Origin: Watersipora subatra
Taxonomy: Eukaryota; Bryozoa; Gymnolaemata; Cheilostomatida; Watersiporidae
Direction: 5' to 3'
Length of the DNA: 64,000 nucleotides
Assembly: GCF_963576615.1 (NCBI RefSeq)
Contig: NC_088715.1
Span: forward strand, 49,702,007-49,766,006
Below, piece after piece: positions 33,195 through 46,100 of the stretch. A program made the translations under genes and the position numbers. Below the pieces are notes generated by a model. That model was not told where the DNA came from. It saw nothing but the letters and a program-made list of their open reading frames with translations, and ran no database searches. Each line of letters opens with the position of its first letter. The stretch's first letter is position 1.

Positions 33195-33503
33195 TCACTA
33201 TGTTTCCATGGTGCGCATGATGCGTGTTTGAAGTTGTGTGCACATGAAATTACCATGTGATAAGTGTTTCAATAAACAGTAGAATGTTACTGATTAATGC
33301 AGGAGCTGTATTAATAAAGACGAGAAACATTCTTCACCAGAGGTCATAGCGGTGTTCTTCTGTCTCGTAAAATTGAAAAACCGATCAACTGATGTGTGGA
33401 AAATGTTTAGAATGGAATAACTTTGGTGAAATTTTTTTGTGCATCATTCGCAAGAACAGTTATCATCTTTCGTAAGCGTAACCGTGTCATAGAATCATAG
33501 CGA
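33195..33503 (-). mobile_element. TIR element (CACTRTRTTTCCATG family), copy 2, inverted
   Basis: It starts TCACTATGTTTCCATGG and ends with a worn inverse (CATAGAATCATAGCGA). Interior words such as GCATCATTCGCAAGAAC and AGAGGTCATAGCGGTG match copies 1 and 3 on the other strand. Confidence 0.6.
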
Positions 33504-34690
33504 ATGGTAAATTTGTTCTGTAAGATACTTATCAAGCACAACAAGATGTAGGTGATCAGAATTAAGAACTGAAATTAAGAAATGATATATAATAAATGTA
33601 CACTATCGAATGAACTCAAAAAATCAATGAGTTCATTGTATGGTGTAATGTATATCATGAGCAACCATTTCATAATTTAGTTTATGCCAAAACCAATCTT
33701 AGATTTGTCTCCCCTGATTTGCTTTTAGCATTTGATTTCCAAGAGTTCAAAATATATTTGCAATTATTTTAATTTGTGTTAACGAATCTTTGCATGAAGC
33801 TAAGAAATAGCCAAGACAACCAAAACATAGCATATTTAGCGAACTGTTTAGAATGTTAAACAAGTGATGCACATCTGCTACACCATTTAAATGGATAAAT
33901 CGTTATTCAATCCCGCATGAAGTAAACAGAAAATCTCCAAAACAACTGCTTCTAGCTTGTATAGATACGTTTATTTGGTGTAAAGGATGTCGTCGCTCAA
34001 ACCTTATTAACTACTAGAAAAAGTGGAGCTTTCCACATTTCTTGAATGGGTGAGTATGGCTGACTATTACGTACTTCGTTTACCCGCATTAAAAATGGAT
34101 AACCGACGAACCAAGCTAAAAAATAGAATGAAGAATATAGCGACCTTCTTAACACACGCGACGTCGTAGAAGCATAATGGCTTGGAGTTTTCCTTATACG
34201 GTAGACCTCCGTCATATGATTTTAATTCATTCCGGTGTTGGCATTGTAAGGCGATAATGTCGTATAGAGGGGTATAAAAGGCTATAGTAATTATTTAATG
34301 AAGGTGCCCATGGTAAAAAAATCCAAATGTTATATACGTACTGTAACTTTATATATTAAAAATTAGTGTGTGTGCCATCATAAGGCGAAAAAGCCGTATA
34401 ACAGAGATATCACAACCGGGGGTGTACTGTACCTCAAATTTCTCGTACACCGGATGACACTTGTACCTCAAGCTATTACTGTAGTAATATATAATATGTA
34501 TGTAGAAATATGCTATGGTAAACACAAGGACATCTTATAGTATATTATGAATGAATGGCATAGGTAAAGCAGTCCCCATGGTATAATCATCTCCCAGTCA
34601 AAACATATGGGTAAGTTTCAAATCAAATCTTGATCAGCAATACAAGTATGTAAGGACTGTTATAGTAATTAATATGAGAAAACGTACAGA

Positions 34691-34960
34691 CTTATGTTTC
34701 CATGATGCAGTTAATCCACAAGTTTACGTCATCCACAAGATGGAAACAGCGAAAGCCCGCGAGTCAAGTAAGTTTTGTCACTCGCATATTTTAATCAAAT
34801 GTTTCATGCTTGCAAAAGATGGAAACGACACTTACGAATGATGCACAAAAAGCAGTGCAAGTCAGACATGAGTGCTCCGCTATGACTTCTGGTGTAGAAT
34901 TCCTTACCTTTTTTAACAAAGCGCTTGCATTAATCTGCAACGTTAATTGTCAGACGGTAC
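34691..34960 (+). mobile_element. TIR element (CACTRTRTTTCCATG family), copy 3, with a single 17-mer
   Basis: It begins CTTATGTTTCCATGATGCAG and carries one GTTAATCCACAAGTTTAC block, then GTCATCCACAAGATGGAAAC. This is the same order as the edges of the 17-bp array at 52639-53996, but with the motif present only once. The right end is not clear. Confidence 0.65.
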
Positions 34961-35034
34961 AGAAAGGTAGTTAAGTTTGAATGTATTATAACAACACTAT
35001 TAATGATTATATTCAATGACTAGCAGTAAGCCTG

Positions 35035-35930
35035 GCAGTGCACAGGATATCTTCCATTTTCAATCAGATAGCCTGCAGGTCGGTATTTAAGAGGCTGCTT
35101 CTCAACAACCAGAGGGAGTTTGAAACCAAATATTTTTTTCAACCTAGCGGAAGACAGGGAGCGAATGCGTGTAATGTTTTGATGAAACCGCCAAAAATGT
35201 GTAAATAAATAGCATTTATGCAGACTAACAGACAGCCATACCATGAGACAGATTAACAGACATACAGACGGACTAACGAACACACAGACTAACGGACAGC
35301 CATACTATGAGACAAACAGACAGACAAATGGAAAGACAAACATACAGACTAACGGAGAGCCATACTATGAGACAAACAGACTAACAGACAGACAAATGGA
35401 CAGACAAACACACAGACTAACGGAGAGCCATACTATGAGACAGACTAACGGACAGCCATACTATGAGACAGACTAACGGACAGCCATACTATGAGACAAA
35501 CAGACTAACAGACAGACAAATGGAAGACAAACATACAGACTAACGGAGAGCCATACTATGAGACAAACAGACTAACAGACAGACAAATGGACAGACAAAC
35601 ACACAGACTAATGGAGAGCCATACTATGAGACAAACAGACTAACAGACAGACAAATGGACAGACAAACACACAGACTAACGGAGAGCCATACTATGAGAC
35701 AAACGGACTAACAGACAGACAAATGGACAGACAAACACACAGACTAACGGAGAGCCATACTATGAGACAGACTAACGGACAGCCATACTATGAGACAGAC
35801 TAACGGACAGCCATACTATGAGACAAACAGACAGACAAACGGACAGACTAACAGACAGATGACTAACGAACATACAGACTACTGGACAGACTCACACACA
35901 ATGACAAAGTGGGATTTACTAATACAGATA
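35035..35930 (+). repeat. Dispersed repeat R1, copy 2, containing an expanded minisatellite
   Basis: The flanks match copies at 11655 and 39925 (AAGAGGCTGCTTCTCAAC, AAACCAAATATTTTTTTC, then ACACACAATGACAAAGTGGG). Between them (35220-35890) a compound array repeats GACAGCCATACTATGAGAC, AAACAGACTAACAGACAGAC and AAATGGACAGACAAACAC. Apparent frames in the array are by-products. Confidence 0.75.
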
Positions 35931-36172
35931 TACCAAAATTACCATTATTTTACAATTGCAATATTACATACATCATATACATGTAGATGCTCCATATACA
36001 TTATATGCAGAGAATTGACACCCATATTATATACATGTATAGGAGATCCCTCAGCCATGTTGCAGCACCTGTTGCATGCTGCTGCATAGCTGTTTGGGTA
36101 AAAGGTTACCGAGTATGTAATACAGCTGTTTCAAAGTTATCCTAAATGATATACGGATATTATATCTGATCA

Positions 36173-36178
36173 TTTATT
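36173..36178 (-). terminator. Possible polyadenylation signal of URAD
   Basis: AATAAA on the minus strand lies about 320 bp after the URAD stop codon. It is the first such motif I see downstream; its use is inferred. Confidence 0.3.
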
Positions 36179-36279
36179 TCCATGTTGGTAATTTCAGAAT
36201 CTCGTATTTGATTTTATTATAGCAAATTAGAAATACATCAAAGAATAGTTTCAGCTAACAGCACCTGAGCTTTTCATAA

Positions 36280-37130
36280 GAGCGTGAAAAATGAAGCAAT
36301 AATAGGGATAATATGAAGACATAGCTGAATCATGTTGGATCCACTAGAGACATCAATGCGCACTAGAGACATCAATGTACATAGCCGAAGAAGATAAAAA
36401 TATGGCACTAGACATAATTTGCTGGAGCAATGTGTTAAATAACACCAGTTTACCATTAGCTGCTCATTCCTGAGAAGGAAAGTTCTAGAATATACTAGTT
36501 ATCTGACACAATGTTATTTAATCGCAAACGACAGATTTTAAGCACCTCTTCAATTCCGGTCTCCACTTCAGAATGTCTGTCATTGAGAAGACGTTCTGCC
36601 ATTCCTTTCAGTATCGCGTTTTTCTTGTTCTCTCGAGCACAAATGACAAACGGGAACCCAAACTTAGCTTTATATCTACAAATATCATTAGGAGTTATCC
36701 TGCCATCTCCACAAAATACAAAAAGTCATAGCGCAAGCTATTAGATGTTCATAAAATCATATAGTGAAATTAGTTTAAAATACATCGTCCTTGAAATAAA
36801 CTTCAAGCTTTGTCAGCAGATGTGTAATACAGAACCGACAGACCTCCGAACTACTGTCAAACCTAAACATATGAAGTCAACTTATTCCTAGATCTGCTTT
36901 TTATGTTAAAACCGTCCATAATCTATGGCCAAAGTAAATGTAATTCAACAAGTAAGTTAAATTAGTAAATAAGCAATGTAAAGTAAGTTGGTGCGATGTG
37001 AGCCGCGTGAAACAGTGTACGCTTCACAAGGTAAGAAATGTTATGTATACTTCCAATGATGAACATAACACTGAGACTAGTAATTAAAGAATCTGCTGAG
37101 ATATTAGAGTTGGAGTTGCATCCCCTTAAC
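36280..37130 (-). repeat. Inverted duplication, left (functional) unit
   Basis: It contains URAD exon 3 and flanks. It is matched in reverse by about 40865-41860: TCTAGTGGATYCAACATGATTC, the whole exon, CTTACCTTGTGAAGC and GGATGTAACTCCAACTCT-type blocks occur in the same relative order. The two units diverge by scattered substitutions and indels. Confidence 0.85.
36495..36675 (-). CDS. URAD: URAD exon 3
   Basis: It begins after TTTGTAG and encodes YKAKFGFPFVICAREN, a Lys/Arg-rich helix, and the final EVLKICRLRLNN helix, ending at TAG 36495-36497. The FGFPFV segment lines the active site in known URAD structures. Confidence 0.92.
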
Positions 37131-40100
37131 ATGCCTCTCACAACTACAGCCATTTGCAAGGAGCATAAGAACAACGCATTTGCTAGTTTCTAGAGATAAG
37201 TTCGCTGAGGCATCAGAATCTGCTAGAGTAGGCAAAGGTCAACTGTAGGTCATGACTAGAATTGGACCACAACAAAATGGCTAGTCACTTTTTACATGAC
37301 CCATGAAACTATGACCCTTGACTATATGAATTTAATAAAGAAATTTAACTCTTTCGCAATGTTAAACCTTTATAACGGCTCATTTTAGTACCAATACAAA
37401 AAAAAAAGTTGAGTGTTGGTAATCTAATAGTATTGCGGAGAAGTCGGAATAGTGAACTGAAGATTGTAGTAACGGAAAGTTTATAATTTGAAACATATGA
37501 TGTGGTAAGGTGGTGCCAGAAAATGAAAAACAAACTGTCACGGAGAAGTGTTAAAGTTAATTTTTGCAAAGAGCACCTATTCAATTCGGTGCATCTGCCC
37601 TATATGAGACACAAATCAGCTTTTCTGCTCAGTCCGCCTACAGTATACAAGTATTCAGACAAGTTCTCTAGCAGTATTGCAAATTTCAACTCATGTAATT
37701 GATTTATTACTCTGCTGAATAAAAAACTTATTTTGTTATGTTTCGTTTTACAACTATTTTTACTGGTTTTTTATTGTTTGTTGAGATTGAAATAACTCAG
37801 ATGGGCGTAAACTCGTTCACACACTGATTCGAAGCTCTAAAACGTTTATCGATGATGATCAGAATTTTCTTCACTAGCGGCGTACGAAGTACTAGCATCT
37901 GGAGAAGCAATTTTTATTGCTTGCCAAAATCCGTTTTCAAACTCCAAACTTCTTCGGCATTTGCTCAAAACTCTGAAAGCAACACGCTCAAGATAGGTAA
38001 GAATTCCATCAATCTAATATGTACTTGATAAAATTGTCCCTTGTTTATCTCCGTCTGACGCTTCGACGTGTATGAAAAACTGATGCGAAAAAAATGCTTA
38101 AGTAGGCAAAATTCATATCGCTATGCTTGAAACTGTTCATTATTTTTTCGATAAACTTTGAAAATAACATGATTGAGCAAAGTAAAAACTATATCACTCT
38201 AATATATTTTGCACAAAATAGTTTTTTGCTTGTCTCGGTCTGATGCTTCGATGTATATGAAAAACTGATTTTGATAAATGCTAACACAAGCGACATAAAT
38301 GACGCTCTGCCAGTGAGAGAGTGCATATATAGGCAGCATAATTGTCACTACGCATGGCACAGGGTGATTGTACAAGCCAAAATAACTTAGATAACAAGTA
38401 ATCTAATAAACAGAAATGCAGAATACTTAGAATATATGATACAATGTATATGTCATTTGTTAATTAAGAAATAGGAGTAGTGTGAAGTAGGCAGCACTGT
38501 ACTGGGCATTGAGCTGATCCATGGTAACTTTTTCTTCATCTGTAATGTCATCTAGTCCAGCAGCCTTCTGCTCCTCTGTTGACTCTGTGGTCAGCTGACC
38601 AAGCGCTGCGATTTTTCCAGCCAAGTCCGGATGGCATCTTAAGATTCCAATTTGACCTACCAATGTTCGAATAGAACTGTATTCATATTAAGGAAAACCT
38701 GTTCATAATTTTTTTTGAAATAATTCGCACATTTGTTTTAGAATAATCAGAATTTTGCTGCACTGCCACCTGGTAGCTTAGCGATGCTATCAAGACTAGA
38801 TTTCTACGAAATCCTGAGAACGCAGCAAGTTCCATTCATGTTTCGGCAAATGCGACGTAAAGAACTATCCAAATGTATTGGAGAGCTACCGCTCTGTAAA
38901 CAAAATTCATGGATTGATTATAGCCAAAAACCTCTGCGAGAAAGTCCATGAGGGTTTCTAATAAGGTTGGTCTACAGACTTTGGACGGATTTTGCACACG
39001 ATCTATAAGTTCTAGCGTGGCATCTGTAAGTGGATGCCCTTCATAACGCCACCAATGGTCCTCGGGTGACTTGGACACCGGTCTACTGATTATAAATCGG
39101 CGTGCCAATCACTGAACCACTAAATTGTAGTAATCACGAAAAGTATGGTACACGACAGTTTATTAATTAAATCTTGCTAGCACAACCTTCTTTTCAATTT
39201 ATCATATTCACACATTTGCATCAATCTCATCAAATTGTTGGATCTTCATTTGCATCAATCTAGTCAAATTGTTGGGTCTTTATTAGCACATACAACGGTC
39301 AACCTGGAGTTAAGTGAGGGTGTAATTTTTCAATCGGTGTCACATGAAAGTCATATAAAACCGCTCAATCTGACTTAAGTAAGACCAAGAAACTAATTTA
39401 AATTAGTATTTTCAATTTTGACTTGAGTAATTTAGAATATTGTCGCATGTAAAAAGTGTAAAAAAGCTAACAATTGATGCCGCAACTTGCTGAAGTGGAT
39501 GTAGGATTTTTATGTAAGCATTACTGCAAACCTTAAGAGCTTTCATTTATCAAAACATTAAGCTATCTCGCAATACATAAAGATCACACTCCATCTCTCC
39601 TCGCGATGAGTTGATCATACCATTCGGGAAAAGAGTTGATCCAGAGTTGAGATTACTCAGCACAAAATGCTGATTTGCAGCGCAAGGTTTACGCTGAAGA
39701 TTTGCAGCACAAAGTTGAGATTGTCAACACAAAGTGTTGAAAGTGTTGTGTTGAAAATGTATTGTGTTGAGATTCAATACACTACTTTCAACCAATTTTT
39801 CCGATGTTGCTTTCGACAATGATCCATGAACAGGTTCATTGAAGGCAATTGTTCTTGATGCATGAGAAGACGAATTCTTGGGTTTCAGATCAGAGAGGTG
39901 ATCTGAAACGTTAAAAAAGCTTGTTCTCGAAACCAGACGAAGTTCTGAAACAAAATATTCTTAGTGACCTGGCGGAAGGCACGGCATCTGCGAGCGAAGT
40001 TTGGATGAAATCAGCAACAAAGTGCATAGCGGATACACAGGCTAACACAAACATGCCACACGCATAGACAAAGTTGGATTTATTAAAGATTTCAGTACAT

Positions 40101-43100
40101 ATGTGTTAAATGATGCTGCTAGAAAACATTTTAAAGTTTCTTCATGAAAAGCTATTTATTTTTTTTCACAATCAATCGAATTCCCTGATGCAAATAGGAA
40201 TTGTCAACTAAACTCGATTGTTTTCATCTATTTGTCATGTTTTAGCATTCTTCCCTTCAGTTTCTATACCTCCATATCTTTTTAACTGGGCTTTGTAACC
40301 CTTTCCTTCAAGCAAATGAGTTGTGCTCTGATTAAAGATTTTATAACCCTTAGTGCAACATGCATAAATTTCAATTTAAATATGGAAAGCGTATCACAAA
40401 TTTCAAATAGTCAGTGTTAAACTTTTACCACAGCCCATCAAAATTGTGCGGTAACAAATTTCAATGAGCAACATCAAAGCAATGTAAATGTTTTTTTTCA
40501 ATAATTGTTAAAGAACTGCATTGTGCAACACTAAATTTTATAGACAAACTTAATTTAAGCCGCTAAATTTTGTTCAACTATAAGCAAAGTGTGAAACCTT
40601 ACAGCTGAAAGGATTGAAAAACACTGGGAATTTTGCAGTTTTGTTCATTTTTTTGTTGTGTGCGACAAGAACAAACTCATGGCATGATTGAAAGTTCACA
40701 AAAGCCAAAATAATCAACAAAAGAGTCTTTTAGATCATCACAAAAATAGTTTCTGCTCAATTTTGAAAGTGCGGTGGTTGAGTAGAGATGCCACAGATGA
40801 ACTTTACATGTATATTCACCCTACATGACATAAAATAATTTAAACTTAAGTTAACAATCATTTCAAGGGGATGTAACTCCAACTCTCTAGTAGATTTTGG
40901 TCTTCCAACAAACTTATCACGAAACAGCAAACCTGTTAGTCTTATGCTCCTTGCCCATGGCTGTGAATGGGAAACCCATTTTGAGGGAAAGCAACTCCAG
41001 CTCTCATATCTTTGTGATCTGATCCTCTAACTATTGGCCTTATTGTTGTTTGTATACTTAGAGAGTATAAATAACACCTCTTACCTTGTGAAGCACACAC
41101 GTGTCATGCTACTTCCATCTAGCTACCTTGATACTTATTAAACAAAATATAGTAAATAACATCTTTACGGTAATTTTCACCATAGATTATGAATAGTTTT
41201 AGCATAAAAAGCAAATCTAGGAACGATTGATTTAAAATGTAGAGGTTCAACTGTAGTTCTGAGGTATGTTGGTTCTGTGTTACACACCAGCTGGCTAGAC
41301 TTGAGGTTTATTTCAAGGATGATATATTTAAAACTAATTTCACTAAATGATTATTTCACAGACATCTTATAGCTTGCTCTCTAGCTTTTCATATTTTGTG
41401 GGAATAGCAGGACAACTCCTTCTAAGGGTATTTGTAAATATAAAGCTAAGTTTGGGTTCTCGTTTGTCATTCGTGCTTGAGAGAATAAAAAGGACGCAAT
41501 ACTAAAAGGAATGGCGAATCATCTTCTGAACGACAGACATTTTGAAGTTGAGACTGGAATTGAAGAGATGCTTAAAATCTGTCAAAATTCAATTAAATAA
41601 CATCGTGTTAGATAACTATAATTTTCTAAATCGTTCCTTCTTAAAAATGAGCACCTAATGGTAAACGGGTGTCATTTAAAGCATTGCTTCCACAAATTAC
41701 AGTATATCTAGTGCCAATTTTTTCACTTGTTGTTCGGCTGTGCACATTGATGTCTCTAGATGTCTGTGCACATTGATGTCTCTAGTGGATTCAACATGAT
41801 TCAGCTATATGGCTCAATATTATCCATATTATTGCTTTCATTTTTCAAGGTCTAAAGAGAGGTTTAACCACAATTACTCGTGCGCAAATCTGGTCACGTC
41901 ATTGGCGACTAAACCAGCTTCCCTATCTGTGCTCTAGTGTGGATGAAGAGGGTGGCTAGCAACCCTGCAGGACTAAAATCAAAACCTCGCAAATGGCGGA
42001 GGAGCTTCTCTGCAAGTAACAGCCAGTTTGCTACAAATGCTGTCTAATGAAAACACCAAACAGAAGGCAATGGCAAACCGCTGTTCAAAACTGCCAAGAA
42101 AATTCATGGTTACAGGAAGTAGGGAAGAACCATGATCTACCGTGCCTACTTTCTTGCAGGACATGATACTTAAAGGGAAAATGAGAGGTGCCACTAGCTG
42201 AGACTATTCCATGACATCATGACCAATACTTACACAAAATGACAAATCCTTTTTGTCATTTTGTGTAAGTCTGTTTTTCAGTATGCGTAAAAGTTAAATG
42301 CATGCAATCTTTCCTTATCTTCTAGTACATGTCTTTGCGGATTTTCTTCTTTTCCTTGAGTCAAGTCATAAGCTAAGGTAATACTAGCTTGGTGAAGAAT
42401 TGGTTCCTTCATAGTTGATGAGCTGGAAAACTGGTCAAGCATCAAGGACAACCCTGCTCGTAAAGCATGTATGTTAATTGGTTGAAACTAAGTTTAATTT
42501 TTTCTTTTAGTAAACTTGACATGCCAAGCGTAGGCTCACCTAATAGGGAGAGAACTGTTACCATCTTGGCACAGTACAACTATGAACATAATTTTACTAT
42601 TTGAACAAAAGGGAGAGCTCATCCGGTCAGCATTGCCAAAATGTGTAAACTCAAATCTCCCCCAGGTTCAAATTAGCTTCTTACGGTTCTCTACATATGT
42701 GGCTAAAGTAAATATTAATGCCTATGATGATTAACAAAAACTGTAATATGGTAGGCTACCAAGCCATACAACTAAATATTGACTTCTGATAAACCAATAG
42801 TAAAAAATTCTCAAAAGTTGTGCAGACAACTCTAACCAACTGTCTGCATTACATTAGACAACTTAGACTCTTTGATTAAGACGAACCACTTGCATGATTG
42901 CTAAAATTATTTTCTCCTAGGAAATCAGCAATAACAAATCATTTGATTCTCATGAAGTAAAACGTGTGCTAGTGGTCTTGTTTGTTTGAAGACAAATAAC
43001 TACTGTCAGATTGCGTGACATGGGCGTGAGATGCGTGAGGCATGGAGCAATTGCGTGTTTCTCACGTCCAATGCGCGAGAGTTGGCAGGCCTGTTCGATG

Positions 43101-46100
43101 TAGCTTCATCATCGATCGTTCTCTTTTATAATGACCATAGTAGGAATATATAAATTGTCTGCAAAATGGAAGATTTAAGTAAAACCTTGTTTCAAATTTT
43201 GAACACCCTAGTAAATTATCTGCCAAAAAAAGCTTACCATATGTGAATTGGAATATCTATCATATGCGTAGTAGGATTAGGTCTGTCATTTATAATTGTT
43301 GTAGCGCTGACTCACACTCCATCATCTATTAAAGTATTCACGATATGTTTTCATCATTAGTTAGTCTTGCCTAAGGTATGTTATGGTATGTTATTATAAA
43401 GCAATTATGATGTGGTTTTCGTAGCTGTTTTTGCTGTTGAGGAGTTATGCTAGGAGCATTGTGTTGCTGGAGTTAGTAAGCTATGTATGCTTGGTGAATA
43501 AAGGAGAGTATCACAACAGAGCTGAAGTTGAGAGGCATTTAGTAAGATTAGTAGACCAAGATTCAGAACTTACAAGCTATTTCGGCTAAACAATGGCATC
43601 AGTAAAGCTGTCAGATATAATCACTAAGTATGAGGACAGCTCCAGTGGAGAATTCAGTGAGTGGTTGGATAAGCTAGAACTGGTTGGAAAATTACAAAAG
43701 ATTACAGATCTTCAAACATTTCTGCCCTTGTTTCTTGCTGGAGCAGCCTTCGCAGTGTATAAACAACTGCCGGACAGTGAAAAAGAGGATTCTGATAAGC
43801 TAAAATCTGCATTGCTGATGGCTTTTGGAGTTAATTGTTATGCAGCTTATGAGCAACTGCAAAAAAGTGTGCTGCAAGAAGGTGAGCCAGTTGATGTTTA
43901 TCTGGCTTACATCAGAAGGTTAGTAGCGTTAGTGGGGCAAAATGATGCAGAACCAATCATGAAATGTGCTTTCATGGCAGGGCTGCCAATAGATATTTCT
44001 ATTCAGCTAAAATGCATGGCATCAGTAGAAAAATTGGGCTTGAGTGAACTTGTAGCTCGAGCAAGAATGATGCTGAGCACCAAAGCATCTGAGATGGCAT
44101 GCGCAGCAGGTGCGATGATGAAGCACAAACGAGGTTGTTTTACTTGTGGAGGCTCAAATCATTTTGCTCGTGATTGTCCCGGTAATACTACTCCTAGGCA
44201 ACAGATAAGAAAGCCCCGGGTATGTTACACATGTGGTGAGCCAGGCCATCTGGCAAAGCACTGTGCAGTTGGCAAGGAGACTGCACAACAGGGAAATGGT
44301 CAGGGGGAGCGTCAGCACCGGATGTTCCTCCACAACGTCAGTAATCAGTCAGGTGCTGCCATTTATCACCATCAAAATACAAGATTGCATAATAAAAACT
44401 CTAGTGGACACTGGATGTCAACAGTCTGTGCTTATAAGTCAGCTTTGTCAAGAGTTGGGCTTGTCAAAACGTGGACCACAAAAGGTAGTAAAAATGCTAA
44501 ATGGTGAAAGTACAAGATGCTGTGGTGAAGTATTAGTACATTTGTTGGTGAATAATACAAATGTAACAGCTAGATGCCTGGTTGCCCCACAGCTTGTGTG
44601 TGATGCCCAGATGATTATTGGAATGGACATTATAACCATGCTGGGAGGAATGTATGTTGGAACTAATAATGATGTGCGGTTCGGAGGACAGCATTGTGCA
44701 GTGACAGAAAATGATCCAGAGCAATTGAAGATTGATGAAAGTGACTTTACAGCTGTGTTTGATGGTGTAAAGTGGACGATAGAGTGGAAATGGGAAAATG
44801 GTGAACCTACAATGGCAAACCAGTGCAGTGAATATGCAGTGCCCAATGATTGTAGAGAGATCTTTGATGATGAAGTAAGTCAATGGATAAGCAATGGATG
44901 GCTTGAACAGTTTAACCCCCATGTTCATGGCAAAGCAGATGGTGTTATACCGTTAATGGCTGCACGGCAGCCAAACAAGCCAAAAAAGGTCAGACCGGTC
45001 ATGGATTATCGACAGCTCAACACTTTTATAAAGAGTAACCCTAGAATTGATGTGGCAGTGTGCCAAGAAAAACTATGGGCATGGCGTAAAAGAGACAATC
45101 AGGCTTCAATTTTGGACTTGAGAAAAGCATACCTACAAATACACGTGTCAGAACAATTGCAAAGATTTCAACTTGTGAAGTTCAAAGGACAACTATATGT
45201 GATGAAAAGAATGGGTTTTGGCTTGAGTGTTGCCCCTAAAGTAATGTCAAAGATAATTGCAAAGGTTCTCGCCCAAGACAGCCGCATATCAGAGGGAACT
45301 GATCACTATATAGATGAAATTTGGGTGAACGAAAGTGTCGTTACAGCTGAAGAAGTCAGATGGCTCTTGTCAAAGTATGGCTTGGAGACAAAAGAGCCTG
45401 TGCTGTTGACCAACTCCCGTGTGCTAGGCCTGAGAGTAATCAAAGATCCAGATAACCAGTACAAATGGTACAGAGATGGTGTAGTTCCCATATTACAGGA
45501 GATTCCAACAAAACGTGAGTTATTCTCTGTGTTTGGGAAGTTGATTGGTCATTACCCAGTGGCAGGATGGCTGAGACCTGCCTGCAGTTGCCTGAAACGA
45601 CAAACTAATGAGATAAGATGGGATGAAGAGATTCAAGTTCCTGTCAGAGTGTTTGCCAAGGAAGTCATGAAGAGAATCTCGCAGCATGATTCAGTCACTG
45701 GGCGTTGGAGTGTGAGCAATGTTTTAGAAGGTGTTGTGTAGTGTGATGCAAGCAGTTTGGCAGTTGGTTGTTGTTTGGAGATAGATGGAAATATCGTGGA
45801 AGATGCTACATGGCTTAGGAAAGTTCATGGGTCACATATCAATGTCGCTGAGTTGGAAGCAGTGATAAAAGGGCTGAATATTGCCCTGCGCTGGGGGATT
45901 GCTAAACTGAAAATCGTAACTGATTCTGCTAGTGTATACGGCTGGGTGCGGTCAATATTAGTGGATAGTAAAATACCTAAGGTCAGTGGCCTGAGTGAGA
46001 CGGTGATCAAGAAAAGACTCGGGATCATTTCCCAATTGGTAATAGAGTATCACATCAAAATGACTATTCAGTTGGTGCCTTCAACATCTAACAAGGCAGA

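Noticed and set aside
35243..35476. Thr/Asn/Arg/Gln-rich repeat protein
   Set aside because: By-product of the GACAGACAAACA-type minisatellite.
36511..36744. 77-codon plus-strand frame
   Set aside because: It is the antisense shadow of URAD exon 3.
44448..44928. Two minus-strand frames of 131-132 codons
   Set aside because: They are antisense shadows of the retrotransposon pol frame, which carries clear protease and RT motifs.
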